NCBI RefSeq assembly: GCF_003382565.3
Contig: NZ_CP086253.1
Span: 2,356,001 to 2,420,000, forward strand
Reading direction: 5' to 3'
DNA length: 64,000 bases
DNA from: Pectobacterium aquaticum
GTDB lineage: Bacteria > Pseudomonadota > Gammaproteobacteria > Enterobacterales > Enterobacteriaceae
The first letter of the stretch is position 1; each line of letters opens with the position of its first letter. The notes under the pieces are model-generated. The model saw nothing but the letters and a program-made list of their open reading frames with translations, had not been told where the DNA came from and ran no database searches. Shown in pieces: positions 1 to 8,257 of this stretch. Made by a program: the position numbers and the translations under genes.

Positions 1-129
1 CTGCAACTCACCTTTATGTGGGCGTTTACGCTGCGTCATCCCGAATGCCAGAACGACTAACGCACCAATCGCCACCACGATGGTGAGTACCTTAGCCAGG
101 AATAAACCGTACAGAGAAAGTAATTCCAC
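1..129 (-). CDS. sohB: SohB inner-membrane peptidase, N-terminal part (cut by window edge)
   Basis: Only the first 43 codons lie in the window, reading leftwards. They encode a hydrophobic N-terminal membrane anchor followed by a basic stretch (QRKRPHKGEL), which matches the start of SohB, a membrane-bound S49-family serine peptidase related to SppA. I chose the GTG at 129, which has GAGGA about 8 nt upstream and gives a start like E. coli SohB (MELLSEYGLF); an in-frame ATG at 144 would add five residues. The catalytic domain is outside the window. sohB diverges from yciK, as in E. coli. Confidence 0.85.
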   Translation of the reverse strand, partial: MELLSLYGLFLAKVLTIVVAIGALVVLAFGMTQRKRPHKGELQ

Positions 130-144
130 AAACACCGTCCTCAT

Positions 145-485
145 TGACTGCGTATTAATTAATGTTGGTTTACTCACCAACCATGGCGTTGACGTCGAGC
201 GCCATTCCCTTCCTATAACCTAACTGATGGCACGCAATATGGCGATGTTATTCCTGCGGTTTTTAAGCCTAATGCTGCTTTTTACAACAGCACGGGGATA
301 AATAGAGGCAGTCTCATTGAAAACAGTCGACATTTGAGGCATAACACCCCCATTCACCCTGCTCGGATGCGCCGTTATCTGACGTTCCGATCGGCACGAC
401 TGACGCATATCGTCGTGCCGACACGCGATGGCAGGTCTATTATCTGAAGCGTGGCTGTTCTGCGCCACGGCAAGAGGAATTCATT
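145..485. other. Intergenic region between divergent sohB and yciK
   Basis: About 340 bp between divergent genes. It must hold both promoters, but I could not assign a -35/-10 pair with confidence. An 82-codon frame on the minus strand (220-468) has an arginine- and serine-rich composition, no recognisable motif and no known counterpart at this locus, so I do not call it a gene. AGAGGA just before 486 is the yciK ribosome binding site. Confidence 0.5.
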
Positions 486-1247
486 GTGCATTACCAACCT
501 AAAATCGATTTACTGCAAAACCGCATCATTCTGGTCACCGGTGCGGGCGACGGCATTGGTCGGGAAGCTGCGCTGACCTACGCCCGCTACGGCGCACACG
601 TTATCTTATTCGGACGGACAGAAAGTAAACTTCAGTCGGTTAAACAGCAGATCGAGCAGGATCACGGCACACCAGCGCACGTGGTTGTTTGCGATATGCT
701 GGCTTTATCCTCCGCACAATGCTTTCAACTGGCTGACGAATTGGCTCAGATTGTGCCGCACCTGGATGGCGTTCTTCACAACGCCGGATTACTTGGGGAA
801 ATCGCCCCTATCACACAGCAAACGCCGGAGATCTGGCATCAGGTTATGCAGGTCAACGTCAACGCAACCTTTATGCTAACGCAGGCGCTGCTGCCGCTGT
901 TATTGAAATCACCTTGCTCTTCTCTGGTTTTCACCAGTTCCAGCGTGGGCCGCGAAGGTCGTGCCGGCTGGGGAGCCTATTCCGTCTCCAAGTTCGCGAC
1001 AGAAGGTTTGATGCAAGTGCTGGCTGAAGAGTATCGTTCACACAATCTGCGGGTGAACTGTATTAATCCTGGCGGAACGCGTACGGGAATGCGTGCGTCA
1101 GCCTTCCCTAACGAAGATCCGATGAGACTAAAAACGCCAGCAGATATTATGCCACTGTATCTCTACCTGATGGGCGATGACAGTCGCCGCAAGACGGGGA
1201 TGAGTTTTGACGCACAGCCGGGCAGAAAAGCCGGTCTAGCCGAATAA
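486..1247 (+). CDS. yciK: YciK, short-chain dehydrogenase/reductase family oxidoreductase
   Basis: 253-residue cytoplasmic protein of the classical SDR family, very close to E. coli YciK. The Rossmann nucleotide-binding motif TGAGDGIG is at residues 18-25, NAG at 99-101, the serine-rich active-site segment FTSSS at 149-153, and the catalytic YxxxK at Y165/K169. The start is GTG (M in the protein) with AGAGGA about 8 nt upstream. The physiological substrate is not established. It is followed 17 nt later by btuR in the same direction, so the two are probably cotranscribed, as in E. coli. Confidence 0.93.
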   Translation: MHYQPKIDLLQNRIILVTGAGDGIGREAALTYARYGAHVILFGRTESKLQSVKQQIEQDHGTPAHVVVCDMLALSSAQCFQLADELAQIVPHLDGVLHNAGLLGEIAPITQQTPEIWHQVMQVNVNATFMLTQALLPLLLKSPCSSLVFTSSSVGREGRAGWGAYSVSKFATEGLMQVLAEEYRSHNLRVNCINPGGTRTGMRASAFPNEDPMRLKTPADIMPLYLYLMGDDSRRKTGMSFDAQPGRKAGLAE

Positions 1248-1264
1248 TAGAGAAGAGCCGCACG

Positions 1265-1855
1265 ATGAGCGATGAACGCCACCAGCAACGCCAACAGCGC
1301 CTGAAAGAAAAGGTCGACGCCCGCATTGCCGCCGCGAATGAAACGCGCGGTATCCTGATCGTCTTCACCGGTAACGGGAAAGGAAAAACCACAGCGGCGT
1401 TTGGTACCGTCACGCGAGCGATAGGCCACGGATTACGGGCGGGCGTGATCCAGTTTATTAAAGGCGAATGGCCAAACGGTGAGAAGAACCTGCTGCAACA
1501 GCACGGCGTGGAATTTCAAGTCATGGCGACGGGCTTTACCTGGGATACACAGAATCGCCAGACGGATACCGAAGCGGCACAGCACGTCTGGCAGCATGGC
1601 AAACGCATGTTGGCCGATCCACAGCTCGACCTGGTCGTGTTGGATGAACTGACGTATATGATTAGCTATGATTATCTGGATTTAAGTGACGTTGTCACTG
1701 CATTAAAACAGCGCCCTGCCAGTCAGACGGTCATTATTACCGGACGAGGTTGCCATCGTGACTTGCTGGAAATGGCGGATACCGTGACGGAAATGCGTCC
1801 GGTAAAACATGCGTTTGATAGCGGAATTCAGGCGCAGCAAGGTATTGACTGGTAG
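1265..1855 (+). CDS. btuR: Cob(I)yrinic acid a,c-diamide adenosyltransferase (CobA type)
   Basis: 196 residues, the usual length of BtuR/CobA. The enzyme transfers the adenosyl group of ATP to the cobalt of reduced corrinoids, making adenosylcobalamin precursors in synthesis or salvage. A P-loop, GNGKGKTTA, lies at residues 36-44, with the reversed-loop nucleotide binding typical of this family. A hydrophobic LDLVVLDEL segment follows in the second half. It sits directly downstream of yciK on the same strand; no other cobalamin gene is near, which favours a salvage role here (inference). Confidence 0.95.
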   Translation: MSDERHQQRQQRLKEKVDARIAAANETRGILIVFTGNGKGKTTAAFGTVTRAIGHGLRAGVIQFIKGEWPNGEKNLLQQHGVEFQVMATGFTWDTQNRQTDTEAAQHVWQHGKRMLADPQLDLVVLDELTYMISYDYLDLSDVVTALKQRPASQTVIITGRGCHRDLLEMADTVTEMRPVKHAFDSGIQAQQGIDW

Positions 1856-1890
1856 CCGTTAGTTTTTCATTGTTGATAAGCAAAGCGAAA

Positions 1891-1917
1891 TGAAAACGGG
1901 CAGCGAAAACTGCCCGT
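1891..1917 (-). terminator. Rho-independent terminator of rluB
   Basis: An 8-bp perfect stem ACGGGCAG/CTGCCCGT (1896-1903 with 1910-1917) and a 6-nt loop. Read on the minus strand the stem is followed by TTTTCA, fitting a terminator for rluB. The plus-strand side lacks a T tract, so termination of btuR here would be weaker. Confidence 0.7.
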
Positions 1918-1936
1918 GAAGCGTATAGAGAGAAGA

Positions 1937-2821
1937 TTATCCGTTGCGCTTAGGCTTTGGCGAGGTACGGCGCGCCGGAGCGCTGTTGATCTGGCTGTGA
2001 CGTTTTACCGCACGGCGGATCTGGTTCGCCTTCACTCGGCGGCGTTCGCGCTCAACTGGCAGTTTCGATACCGTTTCTGCCGGAAGTTGCACTAATTCAC
2101 GCAGATAGTTCAGCTGTTCCAGTGGCATTTCTGTCCAGCCACCGCGTGGAATACCTTTCGGCAGCGTAATATCACCGTAGCGCACGCGAATCAGGCGGCT
2201 AACCTGCACGCCAACCGCTTCCCACAGACGGCGAACTTCACGGTTGCGCCCTTCGGTCAGCGTCACGTTATACCACTGGTTCAGACCTTCACCGCCCTGA
2301 TAGCGGATAGTACGGAACGATGCAGGACCGTCTTCCAGCTGTACACCTTTACTCAGCTGTTTGATCTTTTCATCGTCAACGACACCGAAGACCCGCACGG
2401 CATATTCGCGCTCAACTTCACGGCTGGGGTGCATCAGGCGATTGGCTAACTCACCGTCGGTCGTGAACAGCAGCAGACCGGAGGTGTTCACGTCCAGACG
2501 CCCTACGGCAACCCAGCGAGAGCCCTGAATTTTTGGTAGACGGTCAAATACCGTCGGGCGGCCATCAGGATCGTTACGGGTGCACAACTCACCTTCCGGT
2601 TTATAGTACATCAGTACGCGGCACACGGACTCTTCGGTTTCCTTAACGGTAACCACATGACCATCGATACGGATTTTGGTGGCTTTCGTCACTTCAACGC
2701 GATCGCCCAGAGTGGCAATCTTACCGTCAACGCTGACGCGTCCAGCCTGAATGATACCTTCAATTTCGCGGCGTGAACCATGTCCGGCGCGCGCCAGAAC
2801 TTTTTGTAACTTTTCGCTCAT
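1937..2821 (-). CDS. rluB: RluB, 23S rRNA pseudouridine(2605) synthase
   Basis: 294 residues from the start MSEKLQKVLARAG, identical in layout to E. coli RluB. An S4 RNA-binding domain occupies about residues 1-60, and the RsuA/RluB-type catalytic domain follows with the catalytic aspartate at D110 in GRLDVNTSG. The C-terminus is a basic tail rich in R and K. It isomerises one uridine of 23S rRNA to pseudouridine. I preferred the ATG at 2821 (AGAGG upstream) over an in-frame start at 2866 because the family starts there. It lies downstream of yciO and rnm on the same strand. Confidence 0.94.
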   Translation of the reverse strand: MSEKLQKVLARAGHGSRREIEGIIQAGRVSVDGKIATLGDRVEVTKATKIRIDGHVVTVKETEESVCRVLMYYKPEGELCTRNDPDGRPTVFDRLPKIQGSRWVAVGRLDVNTSGLLLFTTDGELANRLMHPSREVEREYAVRVFGVVDDEKIKQLSKGVQLEDGPASFRTIRYQGGEGLNQWYNVTLTEGRNREVRRLWEAVGVQVSRLIRVRYGDITLPKGIPRGGWTEMPLEQLNYLRELVQLPAETVSKLPVERERRRVKANQIRRAVKRHSQINSAPARRTSPKPKRNG

Positions 2822-2889
2822 TGAGCAACCTCTAGTGTCGCCTTCCCAGGCGTCGGGGGGAGTCATAACTGCTGATAAAATTCAGCCGT

Positions 2890-2940
2890 TACGTAAAAAT
2901 TGAATGTACGTAAAAATCGTGTGTACGTAAAAATCGTTCA
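2890..2940. repeat. Three tandem copies of a 17-bp repeat
   Basis: Three head-to-tail 17-bp units (2890-2906, 2907-2923, 2924-2940) share TACGTAAAAAT followed by a variable 6-bp spacer. The array lies in the 194-bp gap between the yciO stop and the rluB start. It is AT-rich and non-coding, and could overlap the rluB promoter region. Confidence 0.85.
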
Positions 2941-3015
2941 TCGTATTAAAAACTGGCGCGATTATACCGATCTTCGCGCCATTTGTATTCCCATTGTTAC
3001 CGCTCGTCGCTGCAC

Positions 3016-3636
3016 TTATAGAAACGGCGTGACATCACCAGTGCCTTCACGGGCGACGCGCGGCACGGACTCGGTCAAGTCGATAACCGTCGTCGGCTGT
3101 TGACCCAGCGAGCCGCCATGAATAATCAAATCCACCCGTTTTCCCAATCTATCCTGAATTTCTTCTGGATCGGATTCGGCAAAATCATTTCCTGGCAGCA
3201 TCAGCGTGGTCGACATCAACGGCTCATTCAGCGCAGCCAGCAGCTCCAGTGCGATAGGGTTAGACGGCACGCGCAGGCCGATGGTTTTACGCTTTTCATT
3301 CATTAAGCGGCGAGGCACCTCTTTCGTCGCTTTCAGAATAAACGTGTAATTACCCGGCGTATTATTTTTAATCAACCGGAAAGCCGAGTTATCAACATGG
3401 GCATATGTCGAGAGTTCAGACAGATCGCGACACATCAGCGTGAAGTTATGATCGCTACCCAGATCGCGAATCCGGCAGATGCGTTCCAGCGCGTTCTTTT
3501 CGCCCAACATACAGCCCAACGCGTAACCGGAATCCGTTGGATAAACAATCACCCCACCTTTATGCAAAAATTCCACCGACTGATTGATCAATCGCGGCTG
3601 CGGATTCTGTGGGTGAATATAAAAAAACTGGCTCAT
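3016..3636 (-). CDS. yciO: YciO, YrdC/Sua5-family protein
   Basis: 206 residues with the YrdC-like dsRNA/nucleotide-binding fold: an N-terminal GGVIVYPTDSGYALGC segment, TLMCRDLSELSTYA in the middle, and a C-terminal GTGDVTPFL. The family relative TsaC makes threonylcarbamoyl-AMP for tRNA modification; YciO is a paralogue whose exact role is not settled. The ATG at 3636 opens with MSQFFYIHPQNPQPR as in E. coli. It lies between rnm and rluB, all on the minus strand, and may be cotranscribed with them. Confidence 0.92.
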   Translation of the reverse strand: MSQFFYIHPQNPQPRLINQSVEFLHKGGVIVYPTDSGYALGCMLGEKNALERICRIRDLGSDHNFTLMCRDLSELSTYAHVDNSAFRLIKNNTPGNYTFILKATKEVPRRLMNEKRKTIGLRVPSNPIALELLAALNEPLMSTTLMLPGNDFAESDPEEIQDRLGKRVDLIIHGGSLGQQPTTVIDLTESVPRVAREGTGDVTPFL

Positions 3637-3786
3637 GACCCTACCTCATACGTCTGACATTGCGCGGCGTTGTGTATTTCAACCCGCGTCATCGTGCAAT
3701 AGGATTATTATAGAACGTGTTGGCGGTAAAAGATTGTTATTCCATGAATTTGTTATTTCCAAAAGAGATCCATCGCATCAACGCGA

Positions 3787-4683
3787 CTATGCGCTGCCAG
3801 CCTTCACCAATAGCGGATGGTGCCAAACAGGTTCGACATCGGCCGGTAGCCACAGCTTGCGACCTAGCTCAATCCAGGCGCATGGCAGGTGGAAATCCGA
3901 TCCTTGCGACGCCATCAGGTTGAAGTCGCGCGCATAGCGTCCCAACTGCGTGCGCTCATCAGGTGCCTGTTGGCATTGCGCCACTTCCATCGCGATCCCG
4001 CTGCTTTCTGCGAAGGTAGCTAGCAGACGCTTTAACCATTTGGCCGTCAAGTCGTAGCGCCCCGGATGCGCCAACACCGACACACCGCCGGATTGATGAA
4101 TCGCCTCAATCGCTTGCGGGATGGTGCACCACTGCGGTGGCACGTAACCGATTTTGCCTTTCGCCAGATATTTTTTGAACACCTGATTCATATTCGCCGC
4201 GATGCCCAGTTCGATCAGGTAACGCGCAAAATGCGCTCGTGTAATCTGTCCTCCCGTCGCCAGACGCTGTGCGCCAGCCAGCGCATCGGGAATGCGGTTT
4301 TTTTCCAGACGAGTCGCAATCTGTTCCGCCCGATTTTGCCGACACGCCGCCTGCTGTTGCAGCAAACCCGTTAACGCTGGGTGTGCACTATCCATCCCTA
4401 ATCCGACAATATGGATCTCATGGTTTTCCCACAGCGTGGAGATCTCCACGCCGGGAATCAACCTCAGCGGCAACCCCTGCTGTGCAATCGCATTCTGCGC
4501 TTCGTCAAGCCCAGCCGTCGTGTCGTGATCGGTAATCGCCAGCACGCTCACCCGCATGTCTACCGCGCGACTGACCAGCGCTGTCGGCGTTAAAAGGCCA
4601 TCAGATGCCGTGGTATGGCTATGCAAATCATAAAGTGGGAACGACGATATCGGTTGAGAATCTTCTGGCACAAGCCTATCCAT
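3787..4683 (-). CDS. rnm: Rnm (YciV/TrpH), PHP-domain RNase/nucleotide phosphatase
   Basis: 298 residues with a PHP metal-binding domain. YDLHSHTTASDG near the N-terminus, the ITDHDTTAG segment, GVEIST and the C-terminal SQGSDFH supply the metal-ligating His, Asp and Glu residues. The E. coli protein is a 5'-3' exoribonuclease that matures rRNA 5' ends and also hydrolyses 3',5'-bisphosphonucleotides. I use the ATG at 4683; a TTG two codons upstream is less likely, and no strong Shine-Dalgarno is visible for either. It is divergent from the trp operon, as in E. coli. Confidence 0.92.
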   Translation of the reverse strand: MDRLVPEDSQPISSFPLYDLHSHTTASDGLLTPTALVSRAVDMRVSVLAITDHDTTAGLDEAQNAIAQQGLPLRLIPGVEISTLWENHEIHIVGLGMDSAHPALTGLLQQQAACRQNRAEQIATRLEKNRIPDALAGAQRLATGGQITRAHFARYLIELGIAANMNQVFKKYLAKGKIGYVPPQWCTIPQAIEAIHQSGGVSVLAHPGRYDLTAKWLKRLLATFAESSGIAMEVAQCQQAPDERTQLGRYARDFNLMASQGSDFHLPCAWIELGRKLWLPADVEPVWHHPLLVKAGSA

Positions 4684-4781
4684 TAACAAGAATAATGCGA
4701 AGACCGCATGATGCCATCAATAGGGCGTAAATGGTAATGCCCGCCGTTTCCCTGAGTAATAAAATAATCCTATTGAAGGTG

Positions 4782-4818
4782 TTGACATTTTATCGCCGAA
4801 CCCGTTAACTAGTACACA
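4782..4818 (+). promoter_or_regulatory. trp operon promoter with TrpR-type operator
   Basis: TTGACA at 4782-4787 and TTAACT at 4805-4810 are separated by 17 bp. The -10 lies inside GTTAACTAGTAC, the conserved half of the palindromic TrpR operator of E. coli, so tryptophan-loaded TrpR binding here would block RNA polymerase. The operator assignment is by similarity to the E. coli trp operator. Confidence 0.85.
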
Positions 4819-4867
4819 AGTTCGGTACACAGACAGTAATCAGAATACAAACAGTGAGATGATGATA

Positions 4868-4930
4868 ATGGCAACGCAGAAAATGATGAAGCATGGTTGG
4901 TGGCGCTCTTCCCTATCGCGGGTGGACTAA
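4868..4930 (+). CDS. trpL: trp operon leader peptide
   Basis: A 20-codon frame, MATQKMMKHGWWRSSLSRVD, carries two adjacent Trp codons (4898-4903). An in-frame ATG at 4859 would add three residues. The peptide lies between the trp promoter and the attenuator hairpin, the arrangement in which ribosome stalling at Trp codons chooses between antiterminator and terminator. It is longer than the 14-residue E. coli TrpL but ends in the same kind of WWRS context. Confidence 0.88.
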   Translation: MATQKMMKHGWWRSSLSRVD

Positions 4931-4967
4931 TCACGCATCGCTGTTATCACACATGCAGATATTCCCA

Positions 4968-4996
4968 GGCCCGCTTAACTAAGCGGGCTTTTTATT
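4968..4996 (+). terminator. trp attenuator
   Basis: An 8-bp perfect GC-rich stem, GCCCGCTT (4969-4976) with AAGCGGGC (4981-4988), a 4-nt loop, then TTTTTATTT. It lies 38 nt after the trpL stop and 32 nt before trpE, the position of the transcription attenuator. Confidence 0.9.
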
Positions 4997-5027
4997 TGAT
5001 GGGCACAACATTAAACGGGTAGCAAGA

Positions 5028-6590
5028 ATGCAAACAACACAACCTAAACTGGAACTGCTGCGTACCGAGGCCGTTTACCGTAACGACCCCAGCGCCATCT
5101 TCCATCAGCTCTGCGGTGCCAGACCGGCAACGTTGCTGTTAGAGTCGGCTGAAATCGACAGTAAGGAAAACCTGAAAAGCCTGTTAATCGTAGATAGCGC
5201 GCTGCGCATCACCGCACTGGGCCAACACGTTTCCATTCAGGCACTCACGGCAAACGGCGCCAGCCTTCTGCCGCTTCTGGATGCCGCGTTGCCAGTAGAA
5301 ATTACCAATCAGCCGCGTCCGAATGGCCGTGAACTCACCTTCCCGCTGGCAGATGCGATGCAGGACGAAGATGCTCGCCTGCGCTCGCTGTCCGTGTTTG
5401 ATGCCTTACGCCAGATTCTGACGCTGGTTGCCTGCCCGACAGACGAACGTGAAGCCATGTTCCTCGGCGGCCTGTTCGCCTACGATCTGGTCGCGGGGTT
5501 TGAAGAACTACCCGCGCTGAGCCAGCAGCAGCGTTGCCCGGATTTTTGCTTCTATCTGGCAGAAACGCTGCTGGTGCTTGACCACCAAAAACGTGTAACC
5601 GCGCTACAAGCCAGCCTGTTTACACCGAACCAAAGCGAAAAGCAGCGTCTGCAACAGCGTCTGGAACAGCTACAACTTCAGCTCACCCAGCCAGCGCCTG
5701 CGCTGCCGCGTCAGTCCATCGAAGACATGACGCTGAGCTGCAACCAGAGCGATGAAGCCTTCGGTGACGTCGTCAGTCAGATGCAAGAAGCTATCCGTAT
5801 CGGTGAAATTTTCCAGGTCGTGCCGTCGCGCCGTTTCTCTCTGCCTTGTCCTTCACCGCTGGCCGCCTACCAAACGCTGAAGGATAGCAATCCCAGCCCT
5901 TACATGTTTTACATGCAGGATCAGGACTTCACGTTGTTCGGTGCCTCGCCGGAAAGCTCACTGAAATACGATGCCGACAGCCGTCAAATTGAAATCTACC
6001 CCATTGCCGGTACTCGCCCGCGCGGTCGTCGTGCCGATGGCTCGCTGGATCGCGATCTCGATAGCCGTATTGAGTTGGAAATGCGTACCGACCATAAAGA
6101 ATTGGCTGAGCATTTGATGCTGGTCGATTTAGCTCGTAACGATCTGGCGCGCATCTGTCAGCCGGGCAGCCGTTACGTTGCTGATCTGACCAAAGTTGAC
6201 CGCTATTCCTTTGTCATGCATCTGGTCTCCCGTGTCGTTGGTACGCTGCGTGAAGATTTAGATGTGCTGCACGCCTACCGTGCCTGCATGAACATGGGCA
6301 CGCTGAGCGGCGCACCGAAAGTCCGGGCCATGCAGCTGATTGCCGAAAGTGAGAAAACCCGGCGCGGCAGCTACGGCGGCGCCGTCGGCTACTTCACCGC
6401 GCACGGCGATCTGGACACCTGCATCGTTATCCGCTCCGCCTATGTCGAAGACGGTATTGCCACCGTTCAGGCCGGTGCGGGCGTGGTGCTGGATTCTAAC
6501 CCTCAGGCCGAAGCCGACGAAACACGTAATAAAGCCCGAGCCGTACTGCGAGCCATTGCCAGCGCGCACCATGCAAAGGAGATTTTCTGA
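5028..6590 (+). CDS. trpE: Anthranilate synthase component I
   Basis: 520 residues, normal length. It converts chorismate and ammonia (from TrpG) to anthranilate, the first committed step of tryptophan synthesis. The feedback-inhibition motif LLES is at residues 37-40. The C-terminal chorismate-binding domain shows IAGTRPRGR, LVDLARNDLARIC and GAGVVLDSNP. The stop overlaps the trpG start by one base (TGATG), which implies translational coupling of the two subunits. Expression should be controlled by TrpR and the upstream attenuator. Confidence 0.98.
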   Translation: MQTTQPKLELLRTEAVYRNDPSAIFHQLCGARPATLLLESAEIDSKENLKSLLIVDSALRITALGQHVSIQALTANGASLLPLLDAALPVEITNQPRPNGRELTFPLADAMQDEDARLRSLSVFDALRQILTLVACPTDEREAMFLGGLFAYDLVAGFEELPALSQQQRCPDFCFYLAETLLVLDHQKRVTALQASLFTPNQSEKQRLQQRLEQLQLQLTQPAPALPRQSIEDMTLSCNQSDEAFGDVVSQMQEAIRIGEIFQVVPSRRFSLPCPSPLAAYQTLKDSNPSPYMFYMQDQDFTLFGASPESSLKYDADSRQIEIYPIAGTRPRGRRADGSLDRDLDSRIELEMRTDHKELAEHLMLVDLARNDLARICQPGSRYVADLTKVDRYSFVMHLVSRVVGTLREDLDVLHAYRACMNMGTLSGAPKVRAMQLIAESEKTRRGSYGGAVGYFTAHGDLDTCIVIRSAYVEDGIATVQAGAGVVLDSNPQAEADETRNKARAVLRAIASAHHAKEIF

Positions 6591-7168
6591 TGGCTGACAT
6601 CCTGCTGCTCGATAATATCGATTCATTCACCTACAACCTGGTGGATCAACTGCGTGCCAGCGGTCATCAGGTCGTGATTTACCGCAACCATCTGCCTGCC
6701 GACGTCATCATCGCGCGCTTACAGCAAATGGAAAAACCGATCCTGATGCTCTCTCCCGGCCCCGGCACGCCAGCCGAAGCGGGTTGTATGCCTGAACTGC
6801 TGCAACGTTTACGCGGTCAGTTGCCGATTATCGGCATTTGCCTCGGCCATCAGGCCATCGTGGAAGCCTACGGCGGCCATGTTGGTCAGGCAGGCGAAAT
6901 CCTGCACGGCAAAGCGTCTGCCATCGACCACGATGCCAGCGGTATGTTTAGCGGTTTACCGCATCCATTGCCCGTTGCCCGCTACCACTCGTTGGTCGGC
7001 AGCAACATTCCGTCAACGCTGACCGTCAACGCACACTTCAACACGATGGTCATGGCCGTGCGAAACGATGCGGATCGCGTCTGCGGTTTTCAATTCCATC
7101 CTGAGTCGATTCTGACCACGCACGGCGCTCGACTGCTGGAACAAACGCTGGACTGGGCACTGGCTTAA
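6590..7168 (+). CDS. trpG: Anthranilate synthase component II, glutamine amidotransferase
   Basis: 192-residue free-standing class I glutamine amidotransferase. The catalytic triad is visible: Cys84 in GICLGHQ, with His170 and Glu172 in FHPES. SPGPGTP at 55-61 forms the oxyanion-side loop. It delivers ammonia from glutamine to TrpE. In E. coli this domain is fused to TrpD; here it ends in its own stop codon. It is coupled to trpE at its start and to the trpD frame at its end (TAATG at 7166-7170). Confidence 0.97.
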   Translation: MADILLLDNIDSFTYNLVDQLRASGHQVVIYRNHLPADVIIARLQQMEKPILMLSPGPGTPAEAGCMPELLQRLRGQLPIIGICLGHQAIVEAYGGHVGQAGEILHGKASAIDHDASGMFSGLPHPLPVARYHSLVGSNIPSTLTVNAHFNTMVMAVRNDADRVCGFQFHPESILTTHGARLLEQTLDWALA

Positions 7169-7251
7169 TGAGGGATACGATTATGCAATTGTCTTCTACA
7201 CAACAGTCTTCTAAGAGCCGGGAACCGTCTACAGCTCAGGATGTCATGACC

Positions 7252-8250
7252 ATGCAACACATACTGGAAAAATTATACGGCGCGAACCCTATCAGCCGTC
7301 AGGAAAGTCAGGCGCTGTTTGGTGCCATTATTCGTGGTGAACTGGAAGCCAGCCAGCTGGCAGCGGCGTTGATTAGTATGAAAGTGCGCGGCGAACATCC
7401 CGATGAGATCGCCGGTGCTGCCACGGCTCTGCTGGCCGATGCGCAGCCGTTCCCCCGCCCTGACTATTTATTTGCCGATATCGTCGGCACAGGCGGAGAC
7501 GGTACTAACAGCATCAACATTTCGACGGCCAGTGCCTTCGTTGCTGCCAGCTGTGGCCTGAAAATCGCCAAGCACGGCAACCGCAGCGTATCCAGCCGCT
7601 CCGGTTCCTCAGACTTGCTCTCCGCTTTCGGCATTAAGCTGGATATGAGCGCACAGGATTCCCGTCAGGCGCTGGACGATCTGGGCGTGTGTTTCCTGTT
7701 TGCTCCGCAATACCATCTGGGCTTCCGTCATGCCATGCCAGTTCGTCAGCAGCTCAAAACGCGCACCGTCTTCAACGTGCTGGGGCCGTTGGTTAACCCC
7801 GCTCGCCCCCCTCTGGCGCTGATTGGCGTGTATAGCCCCGAATTAGTTCGCCCTATCGCCGAAACGCTGAAGGTGCTGGGCTACCAACGTGCTGCCGTCG
7901 TACACGGCGGCGGGATGGATGAAGTCGCGCTTCATGCACCGACGCAGGTTGCTGAGTTGAACAATGGCGAGATCGAAACCTACGAACTGACGCACCGCGA
8001 TTTCGGGCTGGATGCGTATCCGCTATCGGCATTACAAGGCGGTACGCCAGAAGAAAATCGTGACATTCTCGCGTCACTGCTACAAGGTAAAGGTGAACGT
8101 GCGCACGCCGCCGCGGTTGCCGCCAACGTTGCGCTGCTCCTGAGATTATTCGGACAAGAAGATCTGCGCCAAAATGCGCAACAGGCGCTTGAAGTCATTC
8201 ATAGTGGACAGGCTTATCAGCGCGTTATCGCCCTGTCCGCCAGAGGATAA
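7252..8250 (+). CDS. trpD: Anthranilate phosphoribosyltransferase
   Basis: Transfers phosphoribose from PRPP to anthranilate. From ATG 7252 the protein has 332 residues, a usual length for an unfused TrpD; it opens MQHILEKLYG and carries the PRPP-binding glycine loop GTGGDGTNSINIST, KHGNRSVSS and NVLGPLVNPARP. The frame is open upstream to an ATG overlapping the trpG stop (7168) and one at 7183 with a good GGGA ribosome site; those would add a 23-28-residue Ser/Gln-rich extension possibly left over from the TrpG-TrpD linker. The start is therefore uncertain, the enzyme is not. Confidence 0.95.
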   Translation: MQHILEKLYGANPISRQESQALFGAIIRGELEASQLAAALISMKVRGEHPDEIAGAATALLADAQPFPRPDYLFADIVGTGGDGTNSINISTASAFVAASCGLKIAKHGNRSVSSRSGSSDLLSAFGIKLDMSAQDSRQALDDLGVCFLFAPQYHLGFRHAMPVRQQLKTRTVFNVLGPLVNPARPPLALIGVYSPELVRPIAETLKVLGYQRAAVVHGGGMDEVALHAPTQVAELNNGEIETYELTHRDFGLDAYPLSALQGGTPEENRDILASLLQGKGERAHAAAVAANVALLLRLFGQEDLRQNAQQALEVIHSGQAYQRVIALSARG

Positions 8251-8257
8251 TGGAACC

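Noticed and set aside
220..468. 82-codon frame on the minus strand between sohB and yciK
   Set aside because: No motif, odd composition, lies in a divergent promoter region and has no known counterpart at this conserved locus.
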